A DNA stretch of 64,000 nt from Halomarina litorea (lineage in GTDB: Archaea; Halobacteriota; Halobacteria; Halobacteriales; Haloarculaceae), in the NCBI RefSeq assembly GCF_024227715.1, contig NZ_CP100448.1:1819655-1883654 (forward strand), given 5' to 3'. Both the position numbers and the translations under genes were made by a program. The notes beneath the pieces were generated by a model. It made no database searches and was not told where the DNA came from. It was given only the letters and a program-made list of their open reading frames with translations. This document shows, piece by piece, positions 52,399 through 61,612 of the stretch (its first letter is position 1; each line of letters starts with the position of its first letter).

Positions 52399-54909
52399 CT
52401 ACTTGAAAATGGTTTTTAGAAGTTTGTGAGTTCCAATTCGAACGTGACGGTGGAATGTCGGCGGAGAGACGTCCAAGCGATTTGCGATTTCTTCACCAGT
52501 GCTCTCACGTGGCCATTCGAAGAAGCCGTTCCGGTATGCGACTTCCAACACATCGCGTTGACGATCTGTGAGGTGATCTCCCGTGAGGTGGGTTACACCT
52601 TCACTGTTTTTGGAGGAGACCTGTGTTCGACGAACGAGTTCGGCATCCGAGAATACAGAGGTACAACGTTCAACGAAGGAGTTTACATCAGCAGTTTGCG
52701 GTAGATGGACCACAAGATGGCCTCCATCAGGAGAGGCTTGGAGCGAATGGAGTTTGGCCCCCTGTTCCCCAAGGACTGTCGCAATCTCGAAATCCGAAAC
52801 GGCGACTTCAAACAGGTCTCCGTCATCTTCTAATGGTGTTACTTGTTCCACCGACACCTGATGGGTTATAATATCTTGAAATGGTTCAGCGTTACATCCG
52901 CTCACGGTGAGGTACAACAGCCACCCCCCATCAGATTGAGGAAGCATTGAATTGAGATCAAGTGTGCAGTCAGTATGGCGCGCCAGTCGAAAGAAGACAT
53001 CATTTACCGCTCCGATTCGGAACTCAAGTTCCGTATTGCTCTGGAGAACTAGTGCCTGCCTCCGTTCAATTGCATTTAACGCATTTGCGACGAAGTTACA
53101 CACCTCAGTTAATATACTCACTTCTTCTGCACTAAATGAAGTGGCTTGATCGGCATAGATCTCCAATACGCCATAACTGCTGTCTTTAAAGACTATTGGG
53201 ACGGAGATCATTGAATATAGTCCGTGATCAAGGGCCTTTCGGAGCCACGGCTGTGCATTCAGATTTTTTCTGAACTGTCGAACCGAAACAGGCTTACCGG
53301 AATCAAGTGCTTGCTTTGCAGGTAACGATCCCAGTTCACTAGATGTGTTCATGTCCCCGAAGAGTTCGTCGAGGAATCCGCGATTTGAGCCAACCCACGT
53401 TCGAGGCGATATTTGGCCCGATTCATCGATGGTGCCAATCCAGGCGAATTGATATTGTTCGGCTTTGGTTAAATCGTCACAAACCGCTTGTTCAATCTCA
53501 TCACGGGTTGTGGCGTTCACAATATCTCGTTGAATAGTTCGTATAGTTGAATTGATGCGGTCAAGTCGAGTAAGTGTCTTATTCTGCTCTCTCAACACTT
53601 CTTCCTTCTCAAGCAGTTCTTGTTCTCGTTCGTTCCTCTGAAATGCAGCGGTCGCATTTGCCGCCAGCGTTTCTGCAAACCGCACGTCATCTTGAGTGAT
53701 GGAGTCGCGGGATGTTGATCCAGAGAGTAATACACCATATTCACCAAGGGGCACAATGAGTTCACTCCGAATTGAAGAGTCCTCGTCGTATACGTTGTCT
53801 TGGTCGTGTACGTCAGCACAAGCACCAGTTTCCCCATCAAGGAAGACATCCCATGCAAGACTACGCCCGGAAGTAAAGGTCGGTAACTCGCCAATGAGTT
53901 CCTCCGTCTTCGGTGTCGATGCCTGTGGTTGTAAGACCCCCTCGTCTTCATTCCATAGGTACAGGCCAATGGCAGATAATCCTAAAATTTCATCGGCAGA
54001 CTCCACGACGATCTCACTGATCTCTTCGATGGTTCTCGCTTGTATCAGTCCTCGTGACGTTTGGTGCAGATGTTCGAGTGATTTTTGCCGTTCTTTTTGA
54101 GTGGAAATGTCGATCAAAGCACCAGTGAGTCGAACAGGTTCCCCATTTTCGTAGGTGATGTACCCCCGACTAATGGTATGGGCATACGTACTATCTGCTC
54201 GGCGGAAGCGATATTCCATTTCGACCAGTGCATCCTGGTTTGCGAGTGTATTCTCGATCGTATCGAAGACACGTTGACGGTCAGCTGGATGCACGCGGTC
54301 CTCCCACCATTCAAACTCGTACATGGCCTCCTCATCGGAATATCCGAACGGCTGTCCGATTCCCTCACTCCACCAAAAATGGTTATCTGTGACTTTCCAA
54401 TCGACAAACGCATCAGACGACGCACGCGCCGCCCGTTCATACCGACGTTTGAAATCTTCAAGTTCCTTGTCAGCTCGATATTGATCAACAGCATTCCGAA
54501 TACGGTTCGCTAATAGCTCAAACCGCTCTTTGTTGCCTCCCTTTTGCAAATAGTCAGTAACTCCCGCAGAGATAGCCTCACTTGCAACTTCTTCGTCACC
54601 CTTGCCGGTGAAGAGAATGAATGGGAGATCTGGATATATCCCCCGTACTTTGCGGAGAAATTCAATCCCGTTTTGAGCGGGAATCTCATAATCACTGACA
54701 ATGCAATCGATAGATCCACCGTCTAGTTGGTCGAATCCCTTAGAGGTGCGGGTCTCTGTCACGACCGTAAATTCATCCTCAATCTGATTCAGATATGTTG
54801 CTGTCAAGTTGACAAAATCCAAATCATCATCGACGAGGAGAACGTGAATAGATTCACGTCCATTCTCGCTCGTAGATGTTTCGTCAGGGGAATCAACTTC
54901 CGAAGTCAT
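52399..54909 (-). CDS. Bat-like regulator: REC, PAS, two GAF, HTH-10
   Basis: 836 residues. Receiver at about 20-140 (acidic residues 27-29, D73 in IVSDYEIP, K in DYLQKGG). PAS at about 160-280, GAF 1 at about 290-435, GAF 2 at about 455-610, the bacterio-opsin-activator-type domain at about 620-765, and a C-terminal HTH-10 (LTDRQRDVLEVAYRNGFFEW, then GEEIANRLDVSPPTFHRHV). A one-protein integrator of phosphorylation and small-molecule signals acting on DNA. It lies upstream of the HalX gene on the same strand, 128 bases away, and may control the adjacent surface cluster. Confidence 0.9.
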   Translation of the reverse strand: MTSEVDSPDETSTSENGRESIHVLLVDDDLDFVNLTATYLNQIEDEFTVVTETRTSKGFDQLDGGSIDCIVSDYEIPAQNGIEFLRKVRGIYPDLPFILFTGKGDEEVASEAISAGVTDYLQKGGNKERFELLANRIRNAVDQYRADKELEDFKRRYERAARASSDAFVDWKVTDNHFWWSEGIGQPFGYSDEEAMYEFEWWEDRVHPADRQRVFDTIENTLANQDALVEMEYRFRRADSTYAHTISRGYITYENGEPVRLTGALIDISTQKERQKSLEHLHQTSRGLIQARTIEEISEIVVESADEILGLSAIGLYLWNEDEGVLQPQASTPKTEELIGELPTFTSGRSLAWDVFLDGETGACADVHDQDNVYDEDSSIRSELIVPLGEYGVLLSGSTSRDSITQDDVRFAETLAANATAAFQRNEREQELLEKEEVLREQNKTLTRLDRINSTIRTIQRDIVNATTRDEIEQAVCDDLTKAEQYQFAWIGTIDESGQISPRTWVGSNRGFLDELFGDMNTSSELGSLPAKQALDSGKPVSVRQFRKNLNAQPWLRKALDHGLYSMISVPIVFKDSSYGVLEIYADQATSFSAEEVSILTEVCNFVANALNAIERRQALVLQSNTELEFRIGAVNDVFFRLARHTDCTLDLNSMLPQSDGGWLLYLTVSGCNAEPFQDIITHQVSVEQVTPLEDDGDLFEVAVSDFEIATVLGEQGAKLHSLQASPDGGHLVVHLPQTADVNSFVERCTSVFSDAELVRRTQVSSKNSEGVTHLTGDHLTDRQRDVLEVAYRNGFFEWPRESTGEEIANRLDVSPPTFHRHVRIGTHKLLKTIFK

Positions 54910-55052
54910 GGTTTACAGTTATGGTTAACCGCCGATCAAAGGAACTATCGAATGAATGTGTCACACTGCTATTTCTTAATTGCTTTGTTTATATAGTTGA
55001 TATTAAATTATAGTCAGCGCATCGGTGCTGAGCAAAAGCCCGATTCAATCGC

Positions 55053-55137
55053 GACGATTCCCGATATGGAGACTCTCCGAGAGTGTGTTACCTACGAGAA
55101 CGCCCATGAGAATTGGGAGAATCGCTTCCCGAGCTAG
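55053..55137 (+). pseudogene. Fragment of an unknown gene at a deletion junction
   Basis: The frame ending at TAG 55135-55137 reads IPDMETLRECVTYENAHENW in acidic, helical style typical of real haloarchaeal genes, then breaks off in RFPS. It overlaps the start of the metallopeptidase remnant in another frame. Probably two gene ends joined by deletion near 55110-55125. Confidence 0.4.
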
Positions 55138-55583
55138 AAACGGAGGCGACAGGCGACGCTGAGGGCCTCGTCCCCGCACTCACAGACGCGGCGGATGACC
55201 TCGGCGTGACGATGCGTATCGTCGACGCTGACGAGTGGGAGCACGGCGACGCGAAGGGCGTCTGTAAACAGCGGGATATCCATGATTTCACGCCGATCGT
55301 TGAGGCGAAAGCACGGACGAACCAGGCCGACCTCGCGGTTACGCTCATTCACGAGTTCGCTCACGCGCTGCTCCTTTTCGACGACGAGGCCGAACGGTCA
55401 AAGCGCGAAGTCGAAGCGGAAGCCGTCGCGTACATCATCGGTCGGTTTTTCGGGTTGGATACGAGCGGATCGGCGTTCTCTCTGGCCGCGTGGCAGAACG
55501 ATGATCCCGAGGTGATTCAGGATCGTCTTGGGCGGATCAGTTCGACCGCCCAGAAGATTGTCGGGACGGTCGCCGAGGGCTGA
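55113..55583 (+). pseudogene. C-terminal part of an ArdC/ImmA-like metallopeptidase
   Basis: About 155 residues with the zinc metallopeptidase motif TLIHEFAHALL (HEXXH) and a downstream glutamate-rich helix REVEAEAVAYIIGRFFGLD supplying the third ligand. The only start in frame is a TTG at 55113, just after an in-frame stop at 55107. Full-length haloarchaeal relatives, common on plasmids and integrated elements, carry an N-terminal ArdC-like domain of over 100 residues that is missing. I therefore read it as a 5'-truncated remnant; expression as a short peptidase is not excluded. Confidence 0.65.
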
Positions 55584-55616
55584 ACACCCCTTCTCCAGGC
55601 TGTTAACCAACGTCTG

Positions 55617-55979
55617 TTGGTCTTTTCAGGCTACACTGAGAGTGCGACGTTGGATACCCTGTTTCCCCCACCGGCGCCCCCAGCGGACCTCCCCACCGAC
55701 GTCATCGACTCACTCGATAACTACTCGCCCGAACTCCTTCGTCACGTCGCGAGCTACGCCGAGGAACTCGCTGAATACCGTGAGCGTGAAGCTCGCCTTG
55801 CTAAAGCGGAGGATGAAGACGAGATCGAAGAACGGCCAGACGACCTCCCAGATGACGTTCCATCAAAGGCAACGATTACGATCAAGGAGATCAACGACAA
55901 CCGCTACTACTACTGGCAGTGGCGGGAAGGCAATCGCATCAAGTCAACGTACAAATCCCCAGTGAATCCCGACGAATAG
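55617..55979 (+). CDS. Conserved haloarchaeal hypothetical protein (DUF6788-like)
   Basis: 120 residues. Begins TLDTLFPPPAPPADLPTDVI after an uncertain start (TTG at 55617 is the only candidate near the 5' end), has an acidic helical middle part, and ends in a small beta region ITIKEINDNRYYYWQWREG. Similar proteins occur on haloarchaeal mobile elements; I recall them as DUF6788, with limited certainty. Lies 33 bases after the metallopeptidase remnant. Confidence 0.6.
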   Translation: MVFSGYTESATLDTLFPPPAPPADLPTDVIDSLDNYSPELLRHVASYAEELAEYREREARLAKAEDEDEIEERPDDLPDDVPSKATITIKEINDNRYYYWQWREGNRIKSTYKSPVNPDE

Positions 55980-56053
55980 ACGAAATAATGTCACAGTCGG
56001 ATGACCGATGATTCAGGGTGACACCCCGTCTGCGAAGTGAAAGACGGAAGCTG

Positions 56054-56431
56054 TTAGCGCACGGGTCGCGGGGCACTCTCGTACCGTTCGATGTCGTCGG
56101 TCTTCTCCACTCGATCGTAGATCTCGCGAAGCGTGTCTTGTGCCCGGAGGAGCTTGTGCTCATCGAGGAACTGCCGACCACTCTCACTGATTCCGTAGAA
56201 CTTGTACGGGAGATCGTTCTTCCGGCGGTCCTCGGGCAGGAGGACTTCCTCGACGATGCCAGCGTCGACGAGCTGCTGGAGGTGCTGGCGAATCGTCGTC
56301 TGGCTCTTGCTGGGGTTGACGTAGTCGAGTTCCTTCAGCGTCGGCAGTTCCGACGGGTGACCGAGGATGTCCTGGAGGAGCGCGAATCGCGTCTCCTGGG
56401 TGACGACGTTGAGCCGCTGAGAACGACGCAT
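56054..56431 (-). CDS. Winged-helix transcriptional regulator
   Basis: 125 residues from the ATG at 56431 (MRRSQRLNVVTQETRFA). A single winged-helix domain: LLQDILGHP, TLKELDYVNPSKSQTTIRQH as the recognition helix, a wing at VEEVLLPEDRRKNDLPYKFY, then a dimerisation helix. ArsR/PadR-like in general form, common on haloarchaeal plasmids. The N-terminal 20 residues from 56491 are excluded because they overlap another gene remnant and are basic. Confidence 0.72.
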   Translation of the reverse strand: MRRSQRLNVVTQETRFALLQDILGHPSELPTLKELDYVNPSKSQTTIRQHLQQLVDAGIVEEVLLPEDRRKNDLPYKFYGISESGRQFLDEHKLLRAQDTLREIYDRVEKTDDIERYESAPRPVR

Positions 56432-56562
56432 CGGAGCGACAGCGCGAACGGGCCGATGAGTATGTGGACGCGGCGTACCAGCGTATTGCACGCCCGGAAA
56501 TCACTACGACGTGGGTGCTTGAAGCCGACGAATGTGCCGATGCGATCATCGAACAGTCATGA
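56413..56562 (+). pseudogene. C-terminal remnant of an unknown gene
   Basis: About 49 codons on the plus strand, opposite the 5' end of the winged-helix gene, ending RIARPEITTTWVLEADECAD and EQS before TGA 56560-56562. The composition is that of a real haloarchaeal gene but there is no start codon; the frame is closed at 56410. Confidence 0.35.
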
Positions 56563-56905
56563 TATTACGCCCTGACGGTCGTTGGTGCTCCGACAAAAGG
56601 TAGGCTTCGACGTTTCATCTATAGCTCGACGAACCGATCCATCCGCTCAGATGCCCGTACAGCTGTGTTGTCTGCCCGTAATAACTCCAGAGAACAGTCT
56701 CTCTCAGGGCTGACTTACACAGTATCCAGCGACTGAGGAGCGCCTCTTCCGTCAAACATCATGAATTTCGATCTGGTTCTATACTTTCCAAACTAGATGC
56801 TGTAAAGGACTGTGGACGATCTACTCCGAGTATGCTGTCGGGGACGATGTACTGATTTCGAGGCGCCACATGTTTTTTCACCAGTCCGGGAGTCGGTAGC
56901 CACGT
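56563..56905. other. Intergenic stretch with weak traces of decayed coding sequence
   Basis: No complete gene. A minus-strand frame of about 30 codons (LELLRADNTAVRASERMDRF, near 56620-56715) is acidic and coding-like but has no start and stops before any domain is recognisable. The promoter of the permease gene must lie at its right end. Confidence 0.35.
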
Positions 56906-59344
56906 ATGAGTGATGATTCACCTGCGGACGAATCGACTACTTCAAGGTCCGCAGAAGGAGAGTCAGCCGAGGTAGAGACGGAACTCTCGCGGGATATGAG
57001 TCTCTTCGACATCACGTTCATCGGTGTCGGGGCGATGATCGGCGCCGGTGTGTTCGCGCTCACCGGGTTCGCGGCCGGCCTTGCTGGACCCGCGCTCACA
57101 CTCGCGTTCCTACTCAATGGCTTCGTTGCGCTCTTTACCGCTGTTTCGTATGCCGAACTCGGAGCAGCATTCCCCGAAGCCGGCGGGGGATATCTTTGGG
57201 TAAAGGAGGCACTCGTTGACCCGAACGGCTTCTACGCGGGCTGGATGAGCTGGTTCGCCCACGCAGTTGCCTGTTCGTTATACGCGGTTACGTTTGGTGT
57301 CTTCCTCACCGAGTTCTTGGTTTTTGGTGGTGTTCTGGCACCAGAGTTCGAGTTGCTCGGATTCATCGGGCGTCATCTTCTCGATAAGATATTGGCTGTC
57401 CTGATGGTTTCCCTGTTTGCGTATATCAACTACCGAGGGGCTGAAGAAACGGGGAAAGCAGGCGTCGTCGTCACCGCGATCAAGGTCATCATTCTTGCTG
57501 TCTTCGTCGCCTTCGGTATCCTAGCGACAATCAACACACCCGACTGGCCCCAGAAATTCCTTAATAGTCCCAGCTTCGCTCCAAACGGGATTGTCGGCAT
57601 TATCGGAGCGATGGGGTTCACATACATCGCGTTTGAGGGCTACGAGATTATTGTCCAGTCTGGAGAGGAGGTCGTCAATCCCGGCAAGAACATTCCGAAG
57701 GCAGTCTTCTACTCGCTCCTGATCGTCGTTCCCATCTATATTCTCGTCGCGTTCGCTGCTATCGGCGGCATCGAAGTGACAGCTGAACTCATCGCCCAAC
57801 CCGGTGGGATACCGAACAGTGCGGATCCGAGTCTCCCGACGTGGAACGCGCTCGGTGATCTCGGCGAGCTCGGGATCATCGAGGCGGCTGGTCAGTTCGT
57901 CCCCTACGGCGTTCCGTTACTCCTCATCGCCGGTCTGACGGCAACGATGAGTGCTCTCAACGCGACCGTCTACTCCTCATCTCGGGTATCGTTCGCGATG
58001 GGCCGTGATCGAGCACTCCCAGGTTTCTTCAGTAAGGTCCACTCGGAGAAGCGGACCCCTCACTGGGCGATCTTCCTATCGGCGATCCTCATTGCACTGA
58101 TGGCGGTTACACTCCCAATTGAGGCCGTTGCTGCCTCGGCGGACATCATGTTCATTCTGCTGTTCGTCCAGGTCAACTGGACCGTCATCAAGATGCGCAA
58201 GACTCACCCCGATCTCCCACGGACGTTCGAGGTTCCGTATATGCCATGGCCACCGCTCATCGGTATCGTCTTGCAGTTCCTGCTCACCCCGTTCCTGCTT
58301 TCGGCCCTCGGTATGCAGATCGGCTTCGGGCCCGATTCACACGGGTTCATCGCGCTCGTCACCACCGCGATTTGGATGGGGTTCGGAATCCTCATTTACT
58401 ACGGCTACTCGGAGCCGAAAGAGGAGGAAAAACTCGAAGAGGAGACTCCGACGGTGGCTACCGAGGAGGCCCCCGCACCGGAACGTGCGGAGACAGACCA
58501 GCGGATTCTCGTGCCGATTGCGAACCCCGAAAGCGTCGAGCAGTTGATGCGGACAGCTCTCGACGTCGCCGAAGACCGGAACGCCGACGTCGAGGTCATG
58601 AGTGTCGTGACCGTGCCGCAGCAGACGCCACTTTCTGAAGGGCGAAAATTTGTCCAGGAAGAACGAGCCGTCATAGACCGTGCAATCGAGTTCGCGGAGG
58701 AGGAACACCCCGATGTTCCCGTCAGTGGCAAAATCCGAATCGGCCATGACGTAGCGAAGGCCATTCTGAACACTCTCGACCAAGACGAGGCCGACCTCGT
58801 TCTGATGGGGTGGCGCGGCCGGGGTCGTCGCGCCGATTACGTCCTCGGGAGTAACGTCGACCAGGTCGTCACCCAGGCACGGTGTGACGTCCTCGTCGAG
58901 CGGATGGGCCCTGCTGGCGATGTCGACTCGATACTGCTCCCGACAGCTGGTGGTCCGCACGCTGAACTCGCGGGGAAGATCGCCCACGCGATTGCTCGTG
59001 CGACCGATGCCCGTGTTGAGGTCATCTACGTCATGTCCCCCCGTTCTGAGGAAAGGGGTGAGGCCCAATCGATCATCGACTCGGCGGCAGCATCGATCGA
59101 AGGGGTCGAGACCACGACAGAAATCGTAGAGGGGGACGATATCGCGTCGGCAATCGTGGAACGATCCGCCGATCACGATATTACTATTATCGGTGCCTCT
59201 CGGGAAGGACTGCTCCAGCAGCTGGTTTTCGGCGCAATTCCCGAAGAGGTCGGCCGACGAGCGAGGAATACGGTTATTATGGCAAAGCGCGACCTCGGGA
59301 TCACGTCCCGAGTAACCCGTTGGCTGCGGAATCAGCGCTCGTAA
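56906..59344 (+). CDS. APC amino-acid permease fused to two UspA domains
   Basis: 812 residues. Residues 28-490 form a twelve-helix APC-superfamily permease (FIGVGAMIGAGVFALTGFAA in helix 1, SYAELGAAFPEAGGGYLWVK, ALNATVYSSSRVSFAMGRDR). Two UspA domains follow at about 500-650 and 655-795, each with the nucleotide-binding pattern (LVLMGWRGRGRRADYVLGSN in the first, GASREGLLQQLVFG in the second). Such fusions are common in haloarchaea and probably let nucleotide status or stress set amino-acid uptake. Decayed copies of the same two parts lie just downstream. Confidence 0.92.
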   Translation: MSDDSPADESTTSRSAEGESAEVETELSRDMSLFDITFIGVGAMIGAGVFALTGFAAGLAGPALTLAFLLNGFVALFTAVSYAELGAAFPEAGGGYLWVKEALVDPNGFYAGWMSWFAHAVACSLYAVTFGVFLTEFLVFGGVLAPEFELLGFIGRHLLDKILAVLMVSLFAYINYRGAEETGKAGVVVTAIKVIILAVFVAFGILATINTPDWPQKFLNSPSFAPNGIVGIIGAMGFTYIAFEGYEIIVQSGEEVVNPGKNIPKAVFYSLLIVVPIYILVAFAAIGGIEVTAELIAQPGGIPNSADPSLPTWNALGDLGELGIIEAAGQFVPYGVPLLLIAGLTATMSALNATVYSSSRVSFAMGRDRALPGFFSKVHSEKRTPHWAIFLSAILIALMAVTLPIEAVAASADIMFILLFVQVNWTVIKMRKTHPDLPRTFEVPYMPWPPLIGIVLQFLLTPFLLSALGMQIGFGPDSHGFIALVTTAIWMGFGILIYYGYSEPKEEEKLEEETPTVATEEAPAPERAETDQRILVPIANPESVEQLMRTALDVAEDRNADVEVMSVVTVPQQTPLSEGRKFVQEERAVIDRAIEFAEEEHPDVPVSGKIRIGHDVAKAILNTLDQDEADLVLMGWRGRGRRADYVLGSNVDQVVTQARCDVLVERMGPAGDVDSILLPTAGGPHAELAGKIAHAIARATDARVEVIYVMSPRSEERGEAQSIIDSAAASIEGVETTTEIVEGDDIASAIVERSADHDITIIGASREGLLQQLVFGAIPEEVGRRARNTVIMAKRDLGITSRVTRWLRNQRS

Positions 59345-59451
59345 CCGGCCAACACCTCGGTTGAGGGCGAATCAATTACTCCCATTCTCTCCGTCGGAAG
59401 TCGTTGAACGAACGGTGCGCCCCCAGCTACGGCTAGGCATACCTCGCGTAT

Positions 59452-59815
59452 ATGGACAAACCACTACAAATGCCTGAATCACTCTTCCAGCGGGTCGTCG
59501 TTCCGGTCGCCAACCGGGAAGACGCCCGCGCGACAGCCACAGCACTGGCCCCCTATCTCGAATCGATCGGCGGCCGGTGTCTCGTCGTCCACGTAATCGA
59601 GAAACCGGTGGAGTGCCCGACAAAGCCTCCGTCGAACAGCGAGAATTTCTCGCGGACGATATATTCAGAACCGTCGAAGCAGACTTCTCGAAGCTCAAGT
59701 CCGACATCGAGACGAGAACGCTGTATGGGCCGATATCGCGGCGACGATCCTCGATGCAGCAACCGATGTCGATGCGAGTGCGATCTCGATGGGGTTCATG
59801 AACGCAATCTGCCCG
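59452..59815 (+). pseudogene. UspA pseudogene with two frameshifts
   Basis: The first 55 codons from the ATG at 59452 read as a UspA N-terminus (LFQRVVVPVANREDARATAT and CLVVHVIEKP). The match continues in a second frame (VPDKASVEQREFLADDIFRT) and then a third (ADIAATILDAATDVDASAIS), so two frameshifts are needed. The C-terminal nucleotide-binding loop is missing where the inverted permease fragment begins. Confidence 0.7.
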
Positions 59816-60110
59816 AACGGGGTAACAGCTCCGAGAACGGGACGGCAGGATCGAGCGGGACCGTGAATTCGGGGTCGTACTCGTCGACGTCGGCTTGACG
59901 CATCACGATGAGCGCGATGTTGAGCAGTCCGTAGACGATGAGATGGAGGACGTTCCCTGCCTGGGCGAGCGTCTTCACGTCACCGACAACGATGAAGAGG
60001 AAGATGAGCCCGCCTGTGACAGCGATACTCCGGTACGGCGTCACAAAGTTGGGTGGATGGCGTTGAGCCTGTCCGAGACATCGGAGGGTGCCCACGAGCT
60101 ATCGGTAATG
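59796..60110 (-). pseudogene. APC permease fragment, inverted
   Basis: Minus-strand frame reading NFVTPYRSIAVTGGLIFLFI, then GNVLHLIVYGLLNIALIVMR and EYDPEFTVPLDPAVPF, which are the late helices and the pre-UspA linker of an APC permease. Upstream, pieces of earlier helices appear in other frames (for example AIHP just before), so the gene is truncated and frameshifted. It lies opposite to, and abuts, the UspA pseudogene. Confidence 0.65.
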
Positions 60111-60278
60111 GTGAGAGTCCAACCGATAGCCACGTACAAATAACGGGCACAGCACTGACGAGCATTCCACGGGTCCCCCAGATTGCGGCCCACCGTAGCC
60201 ATCGCTCGAGGAATTCGGCCGTGCGTGTCCGTCTTGAACGCGGTGGCCCTCCCCCGTCGGGTCCTTGTTTGCGAGTAG

Positions 60279-60629
60279 TCACTCCAAGATCCGTCCAAGA
60301 TACGTCCAATGGAGACTGGTGGGTCGATCAGGACTCCGTTCTTCACAAACGTGGTAAAGGAAGGGTCCGTGAGGACATTCAGCACAGCCTTCTGCACATG
60401 GCTGGCGCTTGACGACTTCCGTGTATCCGGTCCGTTCCTCGATGCGGACGATCTCTTCGCCGTTGCGGTTCTCGATCTGTTCGGTGACGTCCGGATGGAC
60501 GAACCTCATTCGCTTCTGTGCGTAGTCGATGACTGCCCGTAGCTGGGACTCATCGAGGTCATCGATGTGTTCGAGGACCTCGTCGGGAAGTGTACTCGGC
60601 GCTACGGGCGACTCTTCGTCCGCGCCCAT
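60279..60629 (-). CDS. Conserved haloarchaeal hypothetical protein with Cys cluster
   Basis: 116 residues. N-terminal helix LPDEVLEHIDDLDESQLRAV, then a beta region with CAEGCAECPHGPFLYHVCEE that could hold a metal, and a closing SLHWTYLGRILE. Related in style to the protein at 55617-55979. A TATA-like element lies 22-31 bases upstream of the ATG at 60629. Confidence 0.7.
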   Translation of the reverse strand: MGADEESPVAPSTLPDEVLEHIDDLDESQLRAVIDYAQKRMRFVHPDVTEQIENRNGEEIVRIEERTGYTEVVKRQPCAEGCAECPHGPFLYHVCEERSPDRPTSLHWTYLGRILE

Positions 60630-60650
60630 ACACCCTGCTTCATAGCCCGC

Positions 60651-60660
60651 TAACTTAACT
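60651..60660 (-). promoter_or_regulatory. TATA-like element of the Cys-cluster protein gene
   Basis: On the minus strand AGTTAAGTTA, 22-31 bases before the ATG at 60629. Confidence 0.45.
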
Positions 60661-60791
60661 TATCCCCATAGGTCTGTGTTCGCGTCACCGCTCGACCTCA
60701 TAGCTGAGTTCGACCTATAGCAACCCCTTCGAGGGTGAGATGGATGGAACGACACGTTTTCAATGATCTCGACAGAACACCGGAGTAGCGG

Positions 60792-61508
60792 ATGTACATC
60801 ATCATCGTGGGAGCGGGAGATATCGGTACGCCACTCATCGATATCGCAACTCGCTCAGGAAACGAAGTCGTAGTTATCGAACGAGACGAAGCAAAGGCAG
60901 ATCGAGTGGCCAGCGAGCACGACTGCCTCGTGCTAAACGCGGACGCTACAGTCAAAGAGACACTCGTTGATGCCGGTGCAGATCAGGCCGATGCCCTCAT
61001 TTCGACGACTGACCAAGACGCGACCAATATTATGGTCTGTCTGCTCTCCCAAGAACTCAAAATCCCAGGTGTGGTATCCGTCGTCCACAACCCCGAGCAT
61101 ATGGGATTGTTCCGTCAAATCGGCGTGAACACGATGGAGAACCCGCAGCAGCTTATTGCGGAGTATCTGTACCGGGCCGTAGCCCGCCCCGCTATCGTCG
61201 ACTATATGCGAATCGGCGAGGAGGCAGAGGTGTTCGAAATTACGGTAACTGAAGAAGCGCCCGTCGCTGGAAAGACGTTAATCGAGGCTGCGGAGTCAGG
61301 ACTGATCGACGACGACACGCTCGTTGTTGCCATTGGGCGGGAAGGAACTGAATCCCCCATCACACCTCGCGGGCAGACTGAGATCAGAGCTGGTGATTTG
61401 CTCACCGTCTATTCGGCACGGGGGGCAGACCCCGAACTCACGGACATTTTCGGCCACTACGAGGACCACACCGAAGAAGGAGGCGGGCCGTTCGGTCTCA
61501 GCGACTGA
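60792..61508 (+). CDS. trkA: TrkA-type potassium uptake regulator (RCK: TrkA-N and TrkA-C)
   Basis: 238 residues. NAD-binding TrkA-N domain with GAGDIGTPL (8-16) and the acidic VIERDE at the end of strand 2; TrkA-C domain at about 145-230 (EEAEVFEITVTEEAPVAGKT). Gates the TrkH channel in response to nucleotide. First gene of a potassium cluster; TrkH starts 104 bases downstream. A second TrkA begins at 63718. Confidence 0.93.
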   Translation: MYIIIVGAGDIGTPLIDIATRSGNEVVVIERDEAKADRVASEHDCLVLNADATVKETLVDAGADQADALISTTDQDATNIMVCLLSQELKIPGVVSVVHNPEHMGLFRQIGVNTMENPQQLIAEYLYRAVARPAIVDYMRIGEEAEVFEITVTEEAPVAGKTLIEAAESGLIDDDTLVVAIGREGTESPITPRGQTEIRAGDLLTVYSARGADPELTDIFGHYEDHTEEGGGPFGLSD

Positions 61509-61612
61509 TTGATAGCAGTTGGGTCGGCAACGAATACAACGAAGACAGCTCCAAATATGTTCAACTCACCTCCGGCAGCGGGTATAGATACGCAATTGCA
61601 CCGGGATAGTCG

